Positions 43,342-55,739 are shown, numbered from the stretch's first letter. The stretch is 64,000 bases of DNA from Hirsutella rhossiliensis (GCF_020360975.1 NW_025408671.1:4092001-4156000); one strand, 5' to 3'. Numbers and translations are program-made. The notes: generated from the sequence alone by a model not told the origin.

Positions 43342-45078
43342 CTACCATCCGCCCCCAACCTTGCCGGCAAGCTGGACCACCTTGTCGGCGTCGGTGGCGC
43401 GGTCCTTGCCGACGTCGCTGATCACCTCGCGATAGCTTGTGAAGGCCAGTCTATCCAAGCCTATGCCCGTCATCTCAGACCAGTATACTAGGGTATCATG
43501 TACATGGGACGAGGAAATGCCATCAACCACGTCCCCGCCAATCGGGCCGTCCTCGGTCTCCGCCTCGCCGTCGGAGAAGTAGGCCTCGTCGACCTCAGCC
43601 AGCCAATCCTTTTGCTCCTGCGGGCCCGGCTTGCCGACAAAGCCCTTGCGCTGCGCGACGATGGGATCTTCAACCTTGATCTGCCCGCCGCCGTTGGTGC
43701 AGCCCCCGGGACACGCCATGACCTCGACGTACCCATACTCGAGCGACGCCGCCGACTTGCCCGCAGCCCGCCGAGCGCTCCCAAAGGGCTTGCCGCCGGG
43801 CATCCGGGACGGCCGCGCAGGTTTGAGCCTGCGTACCAGGTTTTGGATGTTTCGGAAGCCGTAGTACCGCGCGGCCCTGAAGAGCGGTTGGCCGTCGAGG
43901 GAGACGCAGTACTCGACCACGTCGGCGTTGCGGCCGCGGGTGGTTCGGATTTCAGAGCCCGGCGTTTGGGCGGCTCTGCTCTGCAGGATATAGTGTAGCA
44001 GGCCGCCTGAGGAGCCGGCGACGCGGGGAGGACTCCGAGGGCGTTGTGTGGGGAACAAGAATTGGTGTAACCGCGAGTCGGGGAAGGGCTCCAGCGGAGG
44101 TATGGAGGTGCCGTCTCGGGGAAGCTGGAAGAAGTCGATTCCTCTTGACTCGCAAAGCATGAGAAGTTCCTTGCTCGTGATGACACAGTCGACGTCGCGG
44201 ACTCCCGGCGCGAGCGAGTCTGCGCCAGCCCACGCCTGGTCCGTGAGCTCCTCGCGGCTGGCTTCGAGCTTCTTGTCGAAGCACGGCATGACGGCCAAGT
44301 GCCAGATGCGACTGGGCGGGATGCCGAGGCTGCGGCTCAGCGTCGTCTTGAGCAGAGTGCCGGCGAGGGCCTGAGGCGACTTGACGCGCGACAGGTGGGG
44401 GAGGACGTGCGGGTGCGTCTTCTCGGCGTAGCACACCCAGCCGGGACACGAGGCGGCGAGGACGGGCCGCGAGGGGGTGGATGCGCCGAGGGCCTCGTCG
44501 GCGGCGAGGACGAGGGTCGCGTCGCGCACAACGTCGGTGTCGACGACCCACGAGAAGCGGCTGCCGCACGCCCCGCCGGCGGCGAGGCCCGAGTCGCCCC
44601 GGAGCAAGACGTCAACCATGCGGCGCACGTCGGCGCCCGAGACGGCGCCCGAGGGGCACGCGGCGGCGAGGCTGGCCCTGGTCTGGGGGCTGACGCTGGC
44701 GACGAGCAGGCGGGCGCCCGGGTCGGCAAGCCCCTCGACGACAAAGCGCCGCGCGGGGTCGTCGTTGTCGGCGGTGGCGGCGGGGACGGCGACGACGCGC
44801 AGGGCGGGCGCGGCGTCGAGCGTGGCCAGGACCTCGGCGTGGCTCTGCAGGCTGACGAGGACGGCCTCGGCCGAGGTGACGCAGCCGGAGCAGGCGAGGC
44901 AGTCGGTCAGGGAGATTTGCGCGGCCGACTGCTGCTGCTGCTGCTGGGAGCCGCCGTCGAGCATCACCTCGGTCTCATCGTGGGCGTCGGCGGCGGGGAG
45001 CGTCTCGACGGGCTTGATGCATGCGACGCCGGGCGAGATGAAGTCGTTGAGGTCGTCGACGGAGAGGATGGCGCTCAT
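43342..45078 (-). CDS. NAR1: Cytosolic Fe-S cluster assembly factor Nar1
   Basis: Nar1 is the iron-only hydrogenase-like protein that joins the early and late parts of the cytosolic Fe-S protein assembly pathway. Single exon, 578 codons. The N-terminal cluster ligands are Cys20 and Cys60, Cys63, Cys66 (DCLACSGC). The second cluster's ligands appear in ASCPGWVCYAEK, VMPCFDKK and VMACPGGCTNGGGQ. The start (MSAILSVDDLNDFISPGVAC) matches the family. Oddities are a six-Gln run (residues 45-50, CAG repeats) between Cys20 and Cys60, a long Ala-rich insertion near residues 80-150, and a final Trp after a GGG run, recalling the C-terminal aromatic signal that recruits the CIA targeting complex. Confidence 0.96.
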   Translation of the reverse strand: MSAILSVDDLNDFISPGVACIKPVETLPAADAHDETEVMLDGGSQQQQQQSAAQISLTDCLACSGCVTSAEAVLVSLQSHAEVLATLDAAPALRVVAVPAATADNDDPARRFVVEGLADPGARLLVASVSPQTRASLAAACPSGAVSGADVRRMVDVLLRGDSGLAAGGACGSRFSWVVDTDVVRDATLVLAADEALGASTPSRPVLAASCPGWVCYAEKTHPHVLPHLSRVKSPQALAGTLLKTTLSRSLGIPPSRIWHLAVMPCFDKKLEASREELTDQAWAGADSLAPGVRDVDCVITSKELLMLCESRGIDFFQLPRDGTSIPPLEPFPDSRLHQFLFPTQRPRSPPRVAGSSGGLLHYILQSRAAQTPGSEIRTTRGRNADVVEYCVSLDGQPLFRAARYYGFRNIQNLVRRLKPARPSRMPGGKPFGSARRAAGKSAASLEYGYVEVMACPGGCTNGGGQIKVEDPIVAQRKGFVGKPGPQEQKDWLAEVDEAYFSDGEAETEDGPIGGDVVDGISSSHVHDTLVYWSEMTGIGLDRLAFTSYREVISDVGKDRATDADKVVQLAGKVGGGW

Positions 45079-46184
45079 GGTTGCGCCGCCGGGGGCTCGT
45101 CGCCCAAGACCTGTGTGTGGCTACTTCACACTTCTTCTTCGCTTGTTTCTTTTTTCCCTCTCTTCCTCTTGTCCTAGAATTTATAGGGTTCGGTCGATTG
45201 CCGTTCCAAGTCAGAGTTGTCTCGTCTGTATATCTTCTCTCCTCTATGCTTCTAGACGGCAGCTCGTTCGGGAGGGGGGGGTATCTCGGCGCTCTGGAGG
45301 AAGCGGCTTCGGCGTCGTCTGTATGGTTCGCGGGGGCCTCGTCCTCTTTTCAGCGTCCTGCTCGCCGTCGCTAGACTTTATTCTGCCGTGTTGAATGCGG
45401 GACGAAGAAACCAAAGTTAGAAAGCCCAGCAGACGATAGAGCGTCCAACCAACAACAACCTCCCTCAACAGCAAGATGCAGAAGAAAAAAGAAGAAGCAG
45501 GAAATGGAGCGCTTTGCGCTGCTGCTCGGGGAAAATCGCCACAAAACACGGATCCCCCGATCGCGCACCTCCTGAAGGGGGGGGGAGAAAAATTAGGCTT
45601 GCAGGTGCACGGCTTAGAAATACGGCGGCGGGCGTTGGCTGGGGCTGCGTGCGGCGATGCGAGCTCGGCGACGGGCCTTTTTGGCGCTGGTGGCGTCACC
45701 GGCTCCACCGACCCGTGGGCCAGGGGTGTAGGGTAGGCGGGCAAGCTCGCAGGCCGGGCTGTTGCACGACAGGGGCGAGAGGAAAGACGAGAGTTTTTCA
45801 CGTCGGCAAACATCAACGCCTGCTGTTATCGAATAACAGAGAGTTGCGACGGCCCCTCCTGTATTTTGCGGCCCGTCTAGACACACGCAAAGACGCGCGA
45901 AGAAGCGCGGACAATACGCCGCGTGTGCATATCTAGGCTGCTCCCATGCTTACATCAACTCGGCGATGCCCTCATTCCTCGCCCGAGCTCCCAGCCATTC
46001 AACTCCCTCGATTGCAATGTACACGAATGATTTCTCCGAGCAGCCGCAGCCGTAAACTCCAAGTAAAGGCCCCCTTCTATCCACCCGCTTATACACGAGG
46101 CCATTGCCGCTGCCCCAACGGGTGTTCGCTGCCAAATAGAATCCAAGAGCCAAAGAAGATAAAGATGATAAAGAAACGGCACGC
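45079..46184. other. NAR1 promoter and 3' flank of the C2H2 gene
   Basis: No gene is supported. It contains a T/C-rich leader for NAR1, and AG-rich DNA near 45480. Confidence 0.55.
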
Positions 46185-47359
46185 CTAGGCCTCTGTTGCC
46201 TGGGCTGCACTTGCGGCGGACGTGGTCTCGCCTTCTCGGTCCACGCCATTGATCTGGCGCCCTGGGTCCTGGGCCTCGACGACGCCCGGGAGTTGCACGT
46301 CGGCGGTGCCCGACAGGATGGCCTGGCGCCGCTCGTGCCAGTCCACCTCGCTCTGGATCACCTGGGACAGGAGCACCTCCTTCTCCAGCCACTCCTTGTA
46401 GTAGACCTCCTCCCACTCCTTGCACTCCTTCTTGAGCGCCTCGCCCACCTCGTCGGCCCACTTCGATTCCCAGTAGCACTTGCGGTACAGCTTATCTACC
46501 GGGTAGGCCAGCTCGTCGGCCGAGAACAACTCACCCGAGAGGGCCGTGAAGAACTCGGCATTGACCTCCTCGCCGTTGACCGACGGGTCGGCGCCGTCGT
46601 CGTGGCCGGCGCCATGCGACTGCGGCGTCTTGATGATGATTTTCAGCTTGCTTGACTTGCCCGTGGGCCCCATCTGCATCGACTTGGGCACGGGGTCCGA
46701 GGGCCGGAGCGCCTCTGTTTCGTGGACGGTCCGCATGTGCTTAGCAAGCGCGTCGGATCTCGTAAAGGAGCGATCGCACTCTGCAAGAAGCATTAGCCCA
46801 GGCGTACTGGAGGAGAGGAGAGAGGCAGCGGCGAACCCGGCAGGTAGCAGTAAAAGGGCTTTTCCCTCGTGTGGCTGCGCATGTGAGCCTTGAGGGCATA
46901 GCCGCTGGCGTGGGGAAGACCTTTGCGCTGGCAGCTCCTCCACTCGCACGTGTACTTTTTTTGCCGATTCTCAATGTGCGAGTTGTGGATGTGCTCGACC
47001 AGCCTGTCCATGTTGCTGAGATCGCCTGCGGGACACCCGTCCCAGTCGCATACCGAGACTTGGTCCTGGAAGTCGTCCTCGTCGAGGCGCGCATTGACGG
47101 GGGAGCTCGGGATGTCGCCCGACGTGTCCGAGGACAGGTCCGACATGCCCTCGAGGGCATCTGGCTCGGGGACGGGCTCGGGCTCGGGGTCCGGGACCAT
47201 GGCCGATGATGCCGTCGACGCGGCCTCGACCTTTTGTCGCTTCGAGGGGCGCAGGGAGGCCTCGTCGTCGTCGTCGTCGTGGGCGTCGTCGTCGTACGGC
47301 TCCTCGGAGGCCATGGACGACAGCGGAGAGTCGGGAGGCGAGTAGTGGTGGCGCGCCAT
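46185..47359 (-). CDS. C2H2 zinc-finger protein, INO80-subunit Iec1-like
   Basis: Two exons, 47359-46837 and 46780-46185, about 372 residues, with a 56-nt intron. After an acidic Ser/Pro-rich N terminus come tandem C2H2 fingers. Finger one is CDWDGCPAGDLSNMDRLVEH; finger two follows at CEWRSCQRKG with HMRSHTREKPFYC; finger three is CDRSFTRSDALAKHMRTVH, formed across the splice junction (YLP/ECDRSF). A conserved LRPSDPVPK link leads to an acidic C-terminal half with an aromatic helix (YYKEWLEKEVLLSQVIQSEV). This layout resembles fission-yeast Iec1, a YY1-like subunit of the INO80 chromatin remodeller. The complex assignment is inference; the zinc fingers are certain. Confidence 0.82.
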
Positions 47360-48139
47360 GGCTGTTTTGGGGCGCGAATGAACCGGTCGAGGTAGATGAG
47401 CGGGCAAGCGGCAAGAATTGGTCGAATGGTGGACAAAGCTGGTAGCTGATAGGAGCCCGAGAGCTGGCTTGAGTTGAGGCGGCGACGATGGGGACGAATA
47501 CGACGAGGGGGTGATTGTTAGCGCGGCGCCGAATGCATTGGGGGACGGAGAGGGAAAACAGAGGCAGCTCGAACCGAGCGGGTGGACGGGCGAGTCTGCG
47601 TTGCGGCTCGCGCCATTTAAAAATTGGCTCGCGGTGCCATCACGGACTGACTGCAAGGGGAGAAGCTTCAGCCCTGTTGTACAGTACAGTGTGGCCAAGG
47701 CCAAGTGTCATCGCGCGGCGCATCACCAGGGTGCTAGTCACAGTGCGGCCCTGTACGGTACGGCATGCATTCATGGCTGAGTGCGCAAAGCCACTTGTTG
47801 GTAGCCTCACCAAGTATTTACTTTGGATTCACTAACAATGTCCAGTATTGGGCTTGTACTCAGCAAAAAGGCATCCTCAGCCTCTGCGACAGCCTCTATT
47901 CACCAATACCCAAATAATACCGACAAGAAACTCGCAAATGGTATTGAAATGGCACAATCTATAGCGCGTCACACTTCAGGAAATGATGCATATATATATG
48001 TGTCATATGCCTCTCCAACTCCAAGTCGTCAAATTCCACCCTTGACTCTGCCCTCCATTTTCCCCCAATCAACAACAGCTTCGCGGAGCTGGCCATCAAG
48101 ATGATAGAATGAGAAAAGAAAAGAAAAGAGAGACGCAGT
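47360..48139. other. Intergenic, no supported gene
   Basis: It contains one GTACAGTAC word (47679) and the promoter of the zinc-finger gene. No coding exon is supported. Confidence 0.5.
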
Positions 48140-49434
<1,295 letters not shown>

Positions 49435-49858
49435 TGTAAAGGCAGGAGCGGGATGAGAAAGAATGAGAAAGAAATGTTCCCAGGGGAGGAAGAAGGGAAT
49501 GGATGACACGCTGAAGACGAAGCAATGGAACAAGAAAACGTCGAGGCGTAAAAAGTCGATTTCTTGTGCTTCTCTGGGCCTGCGTCACTTCCCTCCCCCT
49601 CCAAAGATTAATCGATAAATCAGGTGTTTTTTCCCTTCGGGGTTTGAGAAAAATAGGGGCGGCGGGGCAGCGCTGACGCCGTTGATGCCCAGCGCCCGAT
49701 TGGTCAATTCATCTTCGAACTCTCCTCAACGCCATATGTTTCTTCAGCCAGCGACACCGTCACAGCTACTGTGCCATCACCTTATTCAACGAGCCAAGTT
49801 GCGCATACACATCTGCTCACAGTAGAGTGCACCCCTCGTCTTGCTTGACGGGCACCTC
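49435..49858. other. DAHP synthase promoter / 3' flank of the WD40-cyclophilin gene
   Basis: No gene is seen. A run of A and T bases occurs near 49605-49650. Confidence 0.5.
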
Positions 49859-51851
49859 TCACGCAACGTCAATGCTGACGATTTTAATGTCCTCCTCGGG
49901 CTTCTCCTTGTACGTCCGCACACCCTCGATCTTTTGTATCACCTCGAACCCTTGCGTCGCCCGCCCAAATATCGTATGTTTTCCGTCCAGCCACGGCTGC
50001 CCTTGCGTGTCAGTTCGTCCTTTGGACAAAAAATAAAGAGTCCGAAGAGCGTACCGTCTTCTCTGTCGTGATGAAAAACTGGCTCCCGTTGGTGTTGGGC
50101 CCCGCGTTGGCCATGCTCAGCGTGTACGGCTTGTCGTGCTTGAGGCTGCTAAACTCGTCCTCAAACTCGCGCCCCCAGATGCTCTCCCCGCCCGTCCCGT
50201 CGCCCAGCGGGTCGCCTCCTTGGATCATGAACTTGCGGATCACGCGGTGGAAGATGGTGTTGTTGTAGTAGCCACTCTTGGCGTGCGTCACAAAGTTCTC
50301 GACCGCCTTGGGCGCTGCGTCGGGGAACAGCCGGACGTGGATGTCGCCGTACGTCGTGTGCAGCACCGCGCCGTCGGCCGTCTCCTTTTGCCGGACCTTG
50401 GCCTCTTTCTTGTGGCCCGGGCCCGTCGGCCTCTCGTTCTGCACGTCGCGCGTCGACTTGGAAATGTCCTCGTTGCTGGTAAACATGTAGAAGCGCACCT
50501 TGCCCACCCCCGTCGCCACCAGGATCGGGTCCCGGGCCTCCGACTCCTGCAGCAGCGGGTTGCTGGACGCGCCCATCTCCACCGACACGACGCCCTTTTT
50601 CTGCGGCTGGCCCTGGTACAAGGCCAGGTGGACGGCGCGGAAGCCCTCGTCGCCGCCGTAGACCTTGAGGACCCGGTTCGTGTACGTGTTGAGGGCCTTG
50701 ATGCCGAGCATGGAGCCGTAGAGGATAAAGTGGCCCGACTCGTCAAAGACGATGTTGCACTTGGACCGCAGCAACGGCGACTCGAGCTCCTTTTCTTGCG
50801 CGAGCCGTCGCCCAAACTCGACGTGGTCGAACTTCTGCGACGCTGCTCCGGCCTGCTGCATCTCCTCGATGGCCTGGAGCGACTCGTCGTAGGTGCGCTG
50901 CAGCTTGGCCGTGGCAAAGTCGAAGAGGCGGATCTTGCGGTCCGGCAGCGACAGCGTCGCCAGGCTGTTGCCGCTGGGCGACAGGGCGAGGCACGACGGC
51001 ACGCTCTTGGCCTTGCGAAAGTCAAACAGGTTGGTGGCGCTCTTGTACTCGAAGACGTTGTCGGGCTTCTCATAGCTGCCGCTCGGCCGCCAGTACTCGA
51101 CCATGCCGTTCTCGTCGGCCGATACGACGCAGTCAAAGGCGTCGTTGAAGGCCATGAGGTGCACGGGGCTCCGGTGCAGGCCCTTGATGGTGTGTATGGG
51201 CTCCTCGCTCTCGCCGCGGCCGTCGTAGATGCGAATCAGCGGCCCCGCCTCGTCGGACACGGCCAGCAGTGGCAGCGAGGCGCCCTTGCGGTGGACCCAG
51301 CACAGGCACTTGGGCGCGAAGCCGGGCGAGATCATGGACAGCAGGTCAAAGGTAACGACGTCGAAGACCTTGATGGTGTCGTCGGCGCCGGCGGTGGCGA
51401 AGCTGGTGCCGTCCTGGCTGACGGAGACGGACCTGATGTCGCCGTTGTGCGCCTGGAACTGCTTGACAAACTCGATGCCCTGGGCAATCTTCTTCCAAAA
51501 CTTGACGACGCCGTCGGCCGACGCGGTGATGAGGAAGTCGGTCAGCGGTGTCCACGTGACGAAGAGCAGCTGCTCCTTGTGCATCAGCGACCGCGAGTAG
51601 CGCGTGGACGAGGGCATGGCGGCCACGTAGAGCTTCTCGTACGGCAGCACGCGGCGCTTCTTCTTGGGGGCTTCGGTCGAGGGCAGCTGCGGGCCCATGT
51701 CGTCATCCGACGAGTCTGGAGGAAGCTGAATGTCAGAAGAATCGGAGTGCGAAGCCACAGACACAGACATACCCGATCCATCTTGCTCGGCAAACTCGGC
51801 GTGGCTCCGTTTCTGCGACCGCTCGTCGGCCTCGGCTGCGGGTTCCGCCAT
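49859..51851 (-). CDS. WD40-repeat cyclophilin (PPWD1/Cyp15-type peptidyl-prolyl isomerase)
   Basis: Two exons: 51851-50055 and 49996-49859, about 644 residues. The N terminus is acidic with a basic patch ([13 protein letters not shown]). Then come WD40 repeats ([41 protein letters not shown]), a linker, and a C-terminal cyclophilin domain. Its active site is complete: [14 protein letters not shown] (Arg), GSQFFIT, and across the intron [12 protein letters not shown] (Trp and His). The human relative PPWD1 is found in spliceosome C complexes. The start at 51851 gives [17 protein letters not shown]; the same frame stays open to an ATG at 52106, which would add 85 Arg/Pro-rich residues, a less likely start. 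Confidence 0.93.
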
Positions 51852-52268
51852 TGCGACGCGGGCTGCTGCAGCTTCTGTTCCTGCTGGAGCTCCTGGATCA
51901 ACGCCGCCTCGGCCACCTCTCGCCTCGGTCTTATCGAGCTCGCGCCGCGGACTGTCGAGGTTGCGCCGAACTGTTGTGGGAGGGCGATGTGAACTGCGGC
52001 GGCGGGTGACGGGACCAAAAAATGAAGTCTCGCCAGAGCTACCAGCCGTGTACCGCTTCGGGTAGTCAGCCGTGCGAGATACTTGTGGTGGGTAAAGTCG
52101 GCACATGCATTCCAGCGTGCTTCACCCGAAACAACAGCTCATTTTTATTCGAGTATTTTTAGCATCTCAAGGACTCGTTTTACGTCTGTAAGTATTGTAC
52201 AATGGCTGATTGCCGTGACGTCAATAAGTTGATTGATCACCTGATTTGTCCCTGTCCAGAGACTGTTT
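51852..52268. other. Upstream region of the WD40-cyclophilin gene
   Basis: The first 255 nt remain open in the cyclophilin frame (possible extension). The rest is AT-richer and abuts the short Helitron. No other gene is seen. Confidence 0.5.
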
Positions 52269-53202
52269 ATTCAGCCGTAGGCTGACTTTACATTAATCGA
52301 ATAAGTTTTCCCTAATATGAGGGTTTGGTGCAGCAGGGATCAGTTAAGTTTTCTGACATCTGATTGGTTGTATGGTTTCTAAAACGTAACTCAACTGGAT
52401 GATGGCCTTCTAAAAGTGGGTCCAATTTTGCACTTGCCCCTGAATGTCACAGAGCTACTCTGAGCATCGCGGGTCGCCAACAAACCCATCGTACGCAGCT
52501 GCTTTCAACCGCAGTGAACCCTATGCCTCATCGAGGGTCTCAAGGTGGCGTGGTTTCCATCGTATGCATTCGCTGTGGCGAGGAGAAACCAGCGCAAGAC
52601 TTCCTCGGCAGAAGAAAGTCGGCTGGGCACACCAAGAGCTGCTTGGGCTGCCGCAATAAGCGCGCCTATCATGTTGGCTTTATCTCGCGCTCCACAAGAT
52701 GTTCAATGCTGATCAATTGAAGTACTCCAGGTCCAGACGCATAACCCAGACTTTGAGGAGGTCGCGGTCCGTCCTTCCTCCGCTGACGGGCCTGCTGCGA
52801 AAAGAACAGACCGAGATGCTCGCTTACAACCCGAGCAAAAGATACCTAAAGCCCAGCCTACATCATCTGAAAGTTTCCAGGAACGTCATACAGTGAGGTT
52901 TTCTTCCGAGGACTCGATGAGCCAACCGCGTGTAGTGCTGGGGACACCACTGCCGCCGACCCAACAAAGTTCAGGGAAAGGTTTAGGAGTTGGCAGGTTC
53001 TCACTCAGAATCCGTATAAGAACGGTTAGGGGCTACGTAACTCCACTTGATGCTACCAAGACGTAGATGACGCAATGAATGCATGACTGTAGATTCTTGA
53101 ATTTTCAGGCCTGCCTTACCGTTGACAGCAGACTTGCAGCCTTCGGCTGATTGTACGCCTTGCACCACTGCTCTAAAGTGCAAGGCGTGACGAAGTATTT
53201 TA
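52269..53202 (+). mobile_element. Non-autonomous Helitron, deletion derivative
   Basis: This 0.93 kb element shares its left about 650 bp and right about 190 bp with the element at 9281-15403, in the same orientation. The left part has the 5' hairpin (52271-52285), the GAGGGTTTGGTGCAG block and the zinc-finger coding piece. The right part starts in the last codons of the helicase (AGGTTCTCACTCAG, 52994) and ends with both 3' hairpins (53137-53188) and GTATTTTA. Everything between, including Rep and most of the helicase, is missing. The join is near 52975-52990, equivalent to about 10015 and 15155 in the long copy. Multiple base differences show that it did not derive directly from that copy. 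Confidence 0.85.
52514..52720 (+). pseudogene. Remnant Helitron zinc-finger segment
   Basis: A 68-codon frame holds CIRCGEEKPAQDF and CLGCRNK, matching the N-terminal zinc finger of the long element. The donor site present in the long copy (GTAAGG) is changed here, but the acceptor (CTCCAG) and a following open frame to about 53040 remain. It probably no longer makes a useful product. Confidence 0.55.
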
Positions 53203-53936
53203 AATAAACTCTATTGTTGTGAGGCTCGAAGCGCTCCATATAGCAGGCTGTCAAGCTAGTAAAATAAGGGCAGCCCCAGTGGAGGTGCTATTAACGCGCA
53301 TTATACGTCTAATCTCTGCTCTGACACAGACATCCGCTATCGAATCGACTCCAACTCGATCTCGCTGGAACGCTCGGGAACCTTTCACCAGCACACCAAC
53401 AACCCAAGCCTGTCCCCATCCACCACTTACGAGTGCCTGCCGCTCTACAGGGTAGCTCGTGCCTCTCGCATGAGCACCTCTGCCCAACCAACTGAAACAA
53501 CAAGATTTTACTCAAGCTGCTGGCACAACAAAATCAGACAAACACCCAATGTCCATCTCTTCAACGTCTTCCGTCCAAGAAGTAGCCGCCATCTGCCACC
53601 AGCACTCCGTTCATCCAACTCGTCTGCGTGCTAAAGCTTGCCGCTTCTCGTGCCAAATACAATAGTTCTTTCCACCCCCCCAAGCTCTGCTCGCCATGAA
53701 AAGCACGGGGCCATCAAAGCTGTCATTAAAGCCATTTACGCCCTTGCATGAGAGACACGAATATGAGATTAAAAAACGGAACTCAGGACCTTGCACATGT
53801 GCCAGTCAAATTTCTAGCAAATTAAGCCACAAGTCATGGTCATCGCTTCATTGCCAACGAGTTATGTAAATATTACTAGGCCATGTCGTCCAACGCGGCT
53901 ATTCACCTTTTCATACGTTTCATGATCCGTCATTAT
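53203..53936. other. Intergenic, no supported gene
   Basis: AT-richer DNA lies between the short Helitron and the ferritin-like gene. Only chance frames are seen. Confidence 0.5.
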
Positions 53937-54994
53937 CTAGCAGCCAATCTCCAGGATGCCCACTCCGGCAATGATGTTCTCATCATTGGCCTTGGTGTCC
54001 TTACCGTCAGCGGTGCTCAGGACGACGTACGTCTGGCCCTTGGGAGCAGACTGGCCCTTCGTGGCAAAGTCGGGGCCTGGGATCGAGGCAGTGTACTAGG
54101 CGACCAGTGTGTCAGTGCGAGCGCGCAATGGCAGCGGGGGTGGGAAAACTTACATCCTTGTCCCCAGAGTTCGTGACTTGGACGTAATAGGTCTCGAGGC
54201 CAGAGTAGAAGACGGCATACACCTTATCCGGCTTGTTCTCGCCCTGGGCGTCCTTGAACGTGACCGAGCCCTTGCCGGCGCAGAACTTGTCTCCGCTCGA
54301 GGGCACGGCGGTGAGCTTGGGGAAGGGCTTGAAGGGGACCTTGGTGCCCTCGGCAAAGCCCGTGACGAACTGGGCGGCCAGGGAGAAGACCTGGTTGAAG
54401 CCGAGCGGAGTATCAAAGGCGGCCGGGAACGGCTTCTGCTTGAGGGCTGCCCTAATGTACGAAGCATGCCGGGCCTCGACGGTCAGGATGGAGCCAGCGG
54501 CCGTCAGATAGTCCTTGTTGGTGATGGCCGGCGCGGCACCCAGGTAGGCGGAGACGCCGACGCCCTCGAGGACGCTCGAGAGACCGACAAACGAGGCGGC
54601 ATCCTTGACGGGGAAGGCAAAGGACGGCTCCTTGATGGCCTTGTCGCCGAGAGCCGTCGAGAGGAACGCGACATGGTCCTGTATTTTCGGGTCGCTCGTC
54701 AGCAGCTGCCAACATGAAAACAACACGCGCTCACGCTCGCATTGGGTGACTCACCTTCTCGTCCTGGCTAATGCCCTTGAGGTTTTTGTAGAACTCCTTG
54801 GAGAATCCGGCGTCGAGAAAGTTCGCTTCGGTAAAGTTACTCAAACCTTCGCTGTAGAACTTGGACTCCAGGAACTCCAAGGTCAAGGCATAGTTGAGGA
54901 TATCCACGTCTCCGAGCTTGGAATCTTGGTCTAGCGGCGCCGCCAAGCCAAAGGAGACGAGGCAGGCTGCCAGGAGAGAGATTGACCGACGCAT
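53937..54994 (-). CDS. Secreted ferritin-like protein (Rds1-type)
   Basis: Three exons: 54994-54755, 54705-54154 and 54095-53937, about 316 residues. The product begins with a signal peptide (MRRSISLLAACLVSFGLA) followed by a short pro-segment. The ferritin-like four-helix region starts VDILNYALTLEFLESKFYSE and continues through DHVAFLSTAL to LTVEARHASYIRA, which contains the usual Glu-x-x-His pair. The C-terminal 100 residues form a beta-rich extension (FKDAQGENKPDKVYAVF, ETYYVQVTNSGDKD). This matches fungal Rds1-like stress-related proteins. A metal role is inferred from the fold only. Introns are 49 and 58 nt. Confidence 0.85.
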
Positions 54995-55739
54995 GACGCT
55001 GTATTGTCTTGTCTTGGGTTCTGAACGAGAGGGTTACTGTGCAAGCAGCTATGCAGTATGTGTGAGCTTGCTGGGGAAAGGAGCCTTTGAATGCTAATGC
55101 TGAGTAGGATAAAGCCTTGGAGAGAGAGAGATGCAGCTTCTTCTTATACGAGTGCCCAGAGACACGGACGTGCATGCCAGAACACAAACCTCACGGGATG
55201 AGCAGAAGCTGGGATTTCCCACCATGAATCAACATGAGATGAACATATGGATTCCACCAAACAGACTGGGCCTATGCCTCTTGCAGCCGTCAGGCCAAGT
55301 GGATAGACAGACACTGGCAGAAAACCATTGAATGCCTGAACCAACAGACTGTTGGCAGCTAGCGGTTGCTATCTGTTGCCTAGGCAGGCAGTCTGGGTCG
55401 GGCTAGGGCCGTCGGAAGAGGGAGCTTCCATGCTGGTAAGTCACCTGTCATTCCCTAGAAAGGCGACGTCAGTGCGGAGATTTGACAGAGCCTCAACCAG
55501 GGTTCGAGATGCAGCGACGATCCGGGGCGGAAAGGGCCGCCGGATGTTGGCCATTCCGAGACACTAGCAGAGAAGCGGACAAGGCCAGATTGGCCGACGC
55601 GGCCCTTGGCAGCCGGAAGGCGGCTTACCCGTCGTGCACGCATGCCTCGAGGCCGTGATTACTGTGCGTGACATTTGTCCTCGACCTCGAGGGAGGTTCG
55701 CGCGGCGAGACAGGCGTTGTCTATTTACTCGTCACTGAC
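54995..55739. other. Intergenic, possible last exon of the FMN oxidase
   Basis: No independent gene. The sequence TAATCACGGCC after an acceptor-like CACGCACAG (minus strand, about 55658) could be a short extra 3' exon of the neighbouring FMN enzyme. Otherwise it holds the ferritin-like gene promoter. Confidence 0.4.

Noticed and set aside
44299..45394. Plus-strand frames of about 300 codons opposite NAR1.
   Set aside because: They are Gly/Arg-rich or Ser/Arg-rich mirror frames with no motifs; NAR1 is clear on the other strand.
50136..51992. A 618-codon plus-strand frame opposite the WD40-cyclophilin gene.
   Set aside because: It is a GC-codon shadow: Arg/Gly/Val-rich, without domains. The minus strand has clear WD40 and cyclophilin motifs.
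51852..52106. N-terminal extension of the WD40-cyclophilin to an ATG at 52106.
   Set aside because: The 85 extra residues are Arg/Pro/Thr-rich and unlike the acidic start expected; the ATG at 51851 gives a family-like N terminus. The longer form cannot be excluded.
52269..53202. RIP as the cause of differences between the two Helitrons.
   Set aside because: Some changes near the left end are C-to-T (for example CATCAAT to CATTAAT), but the bias was not counted and many other differences are not of this type.
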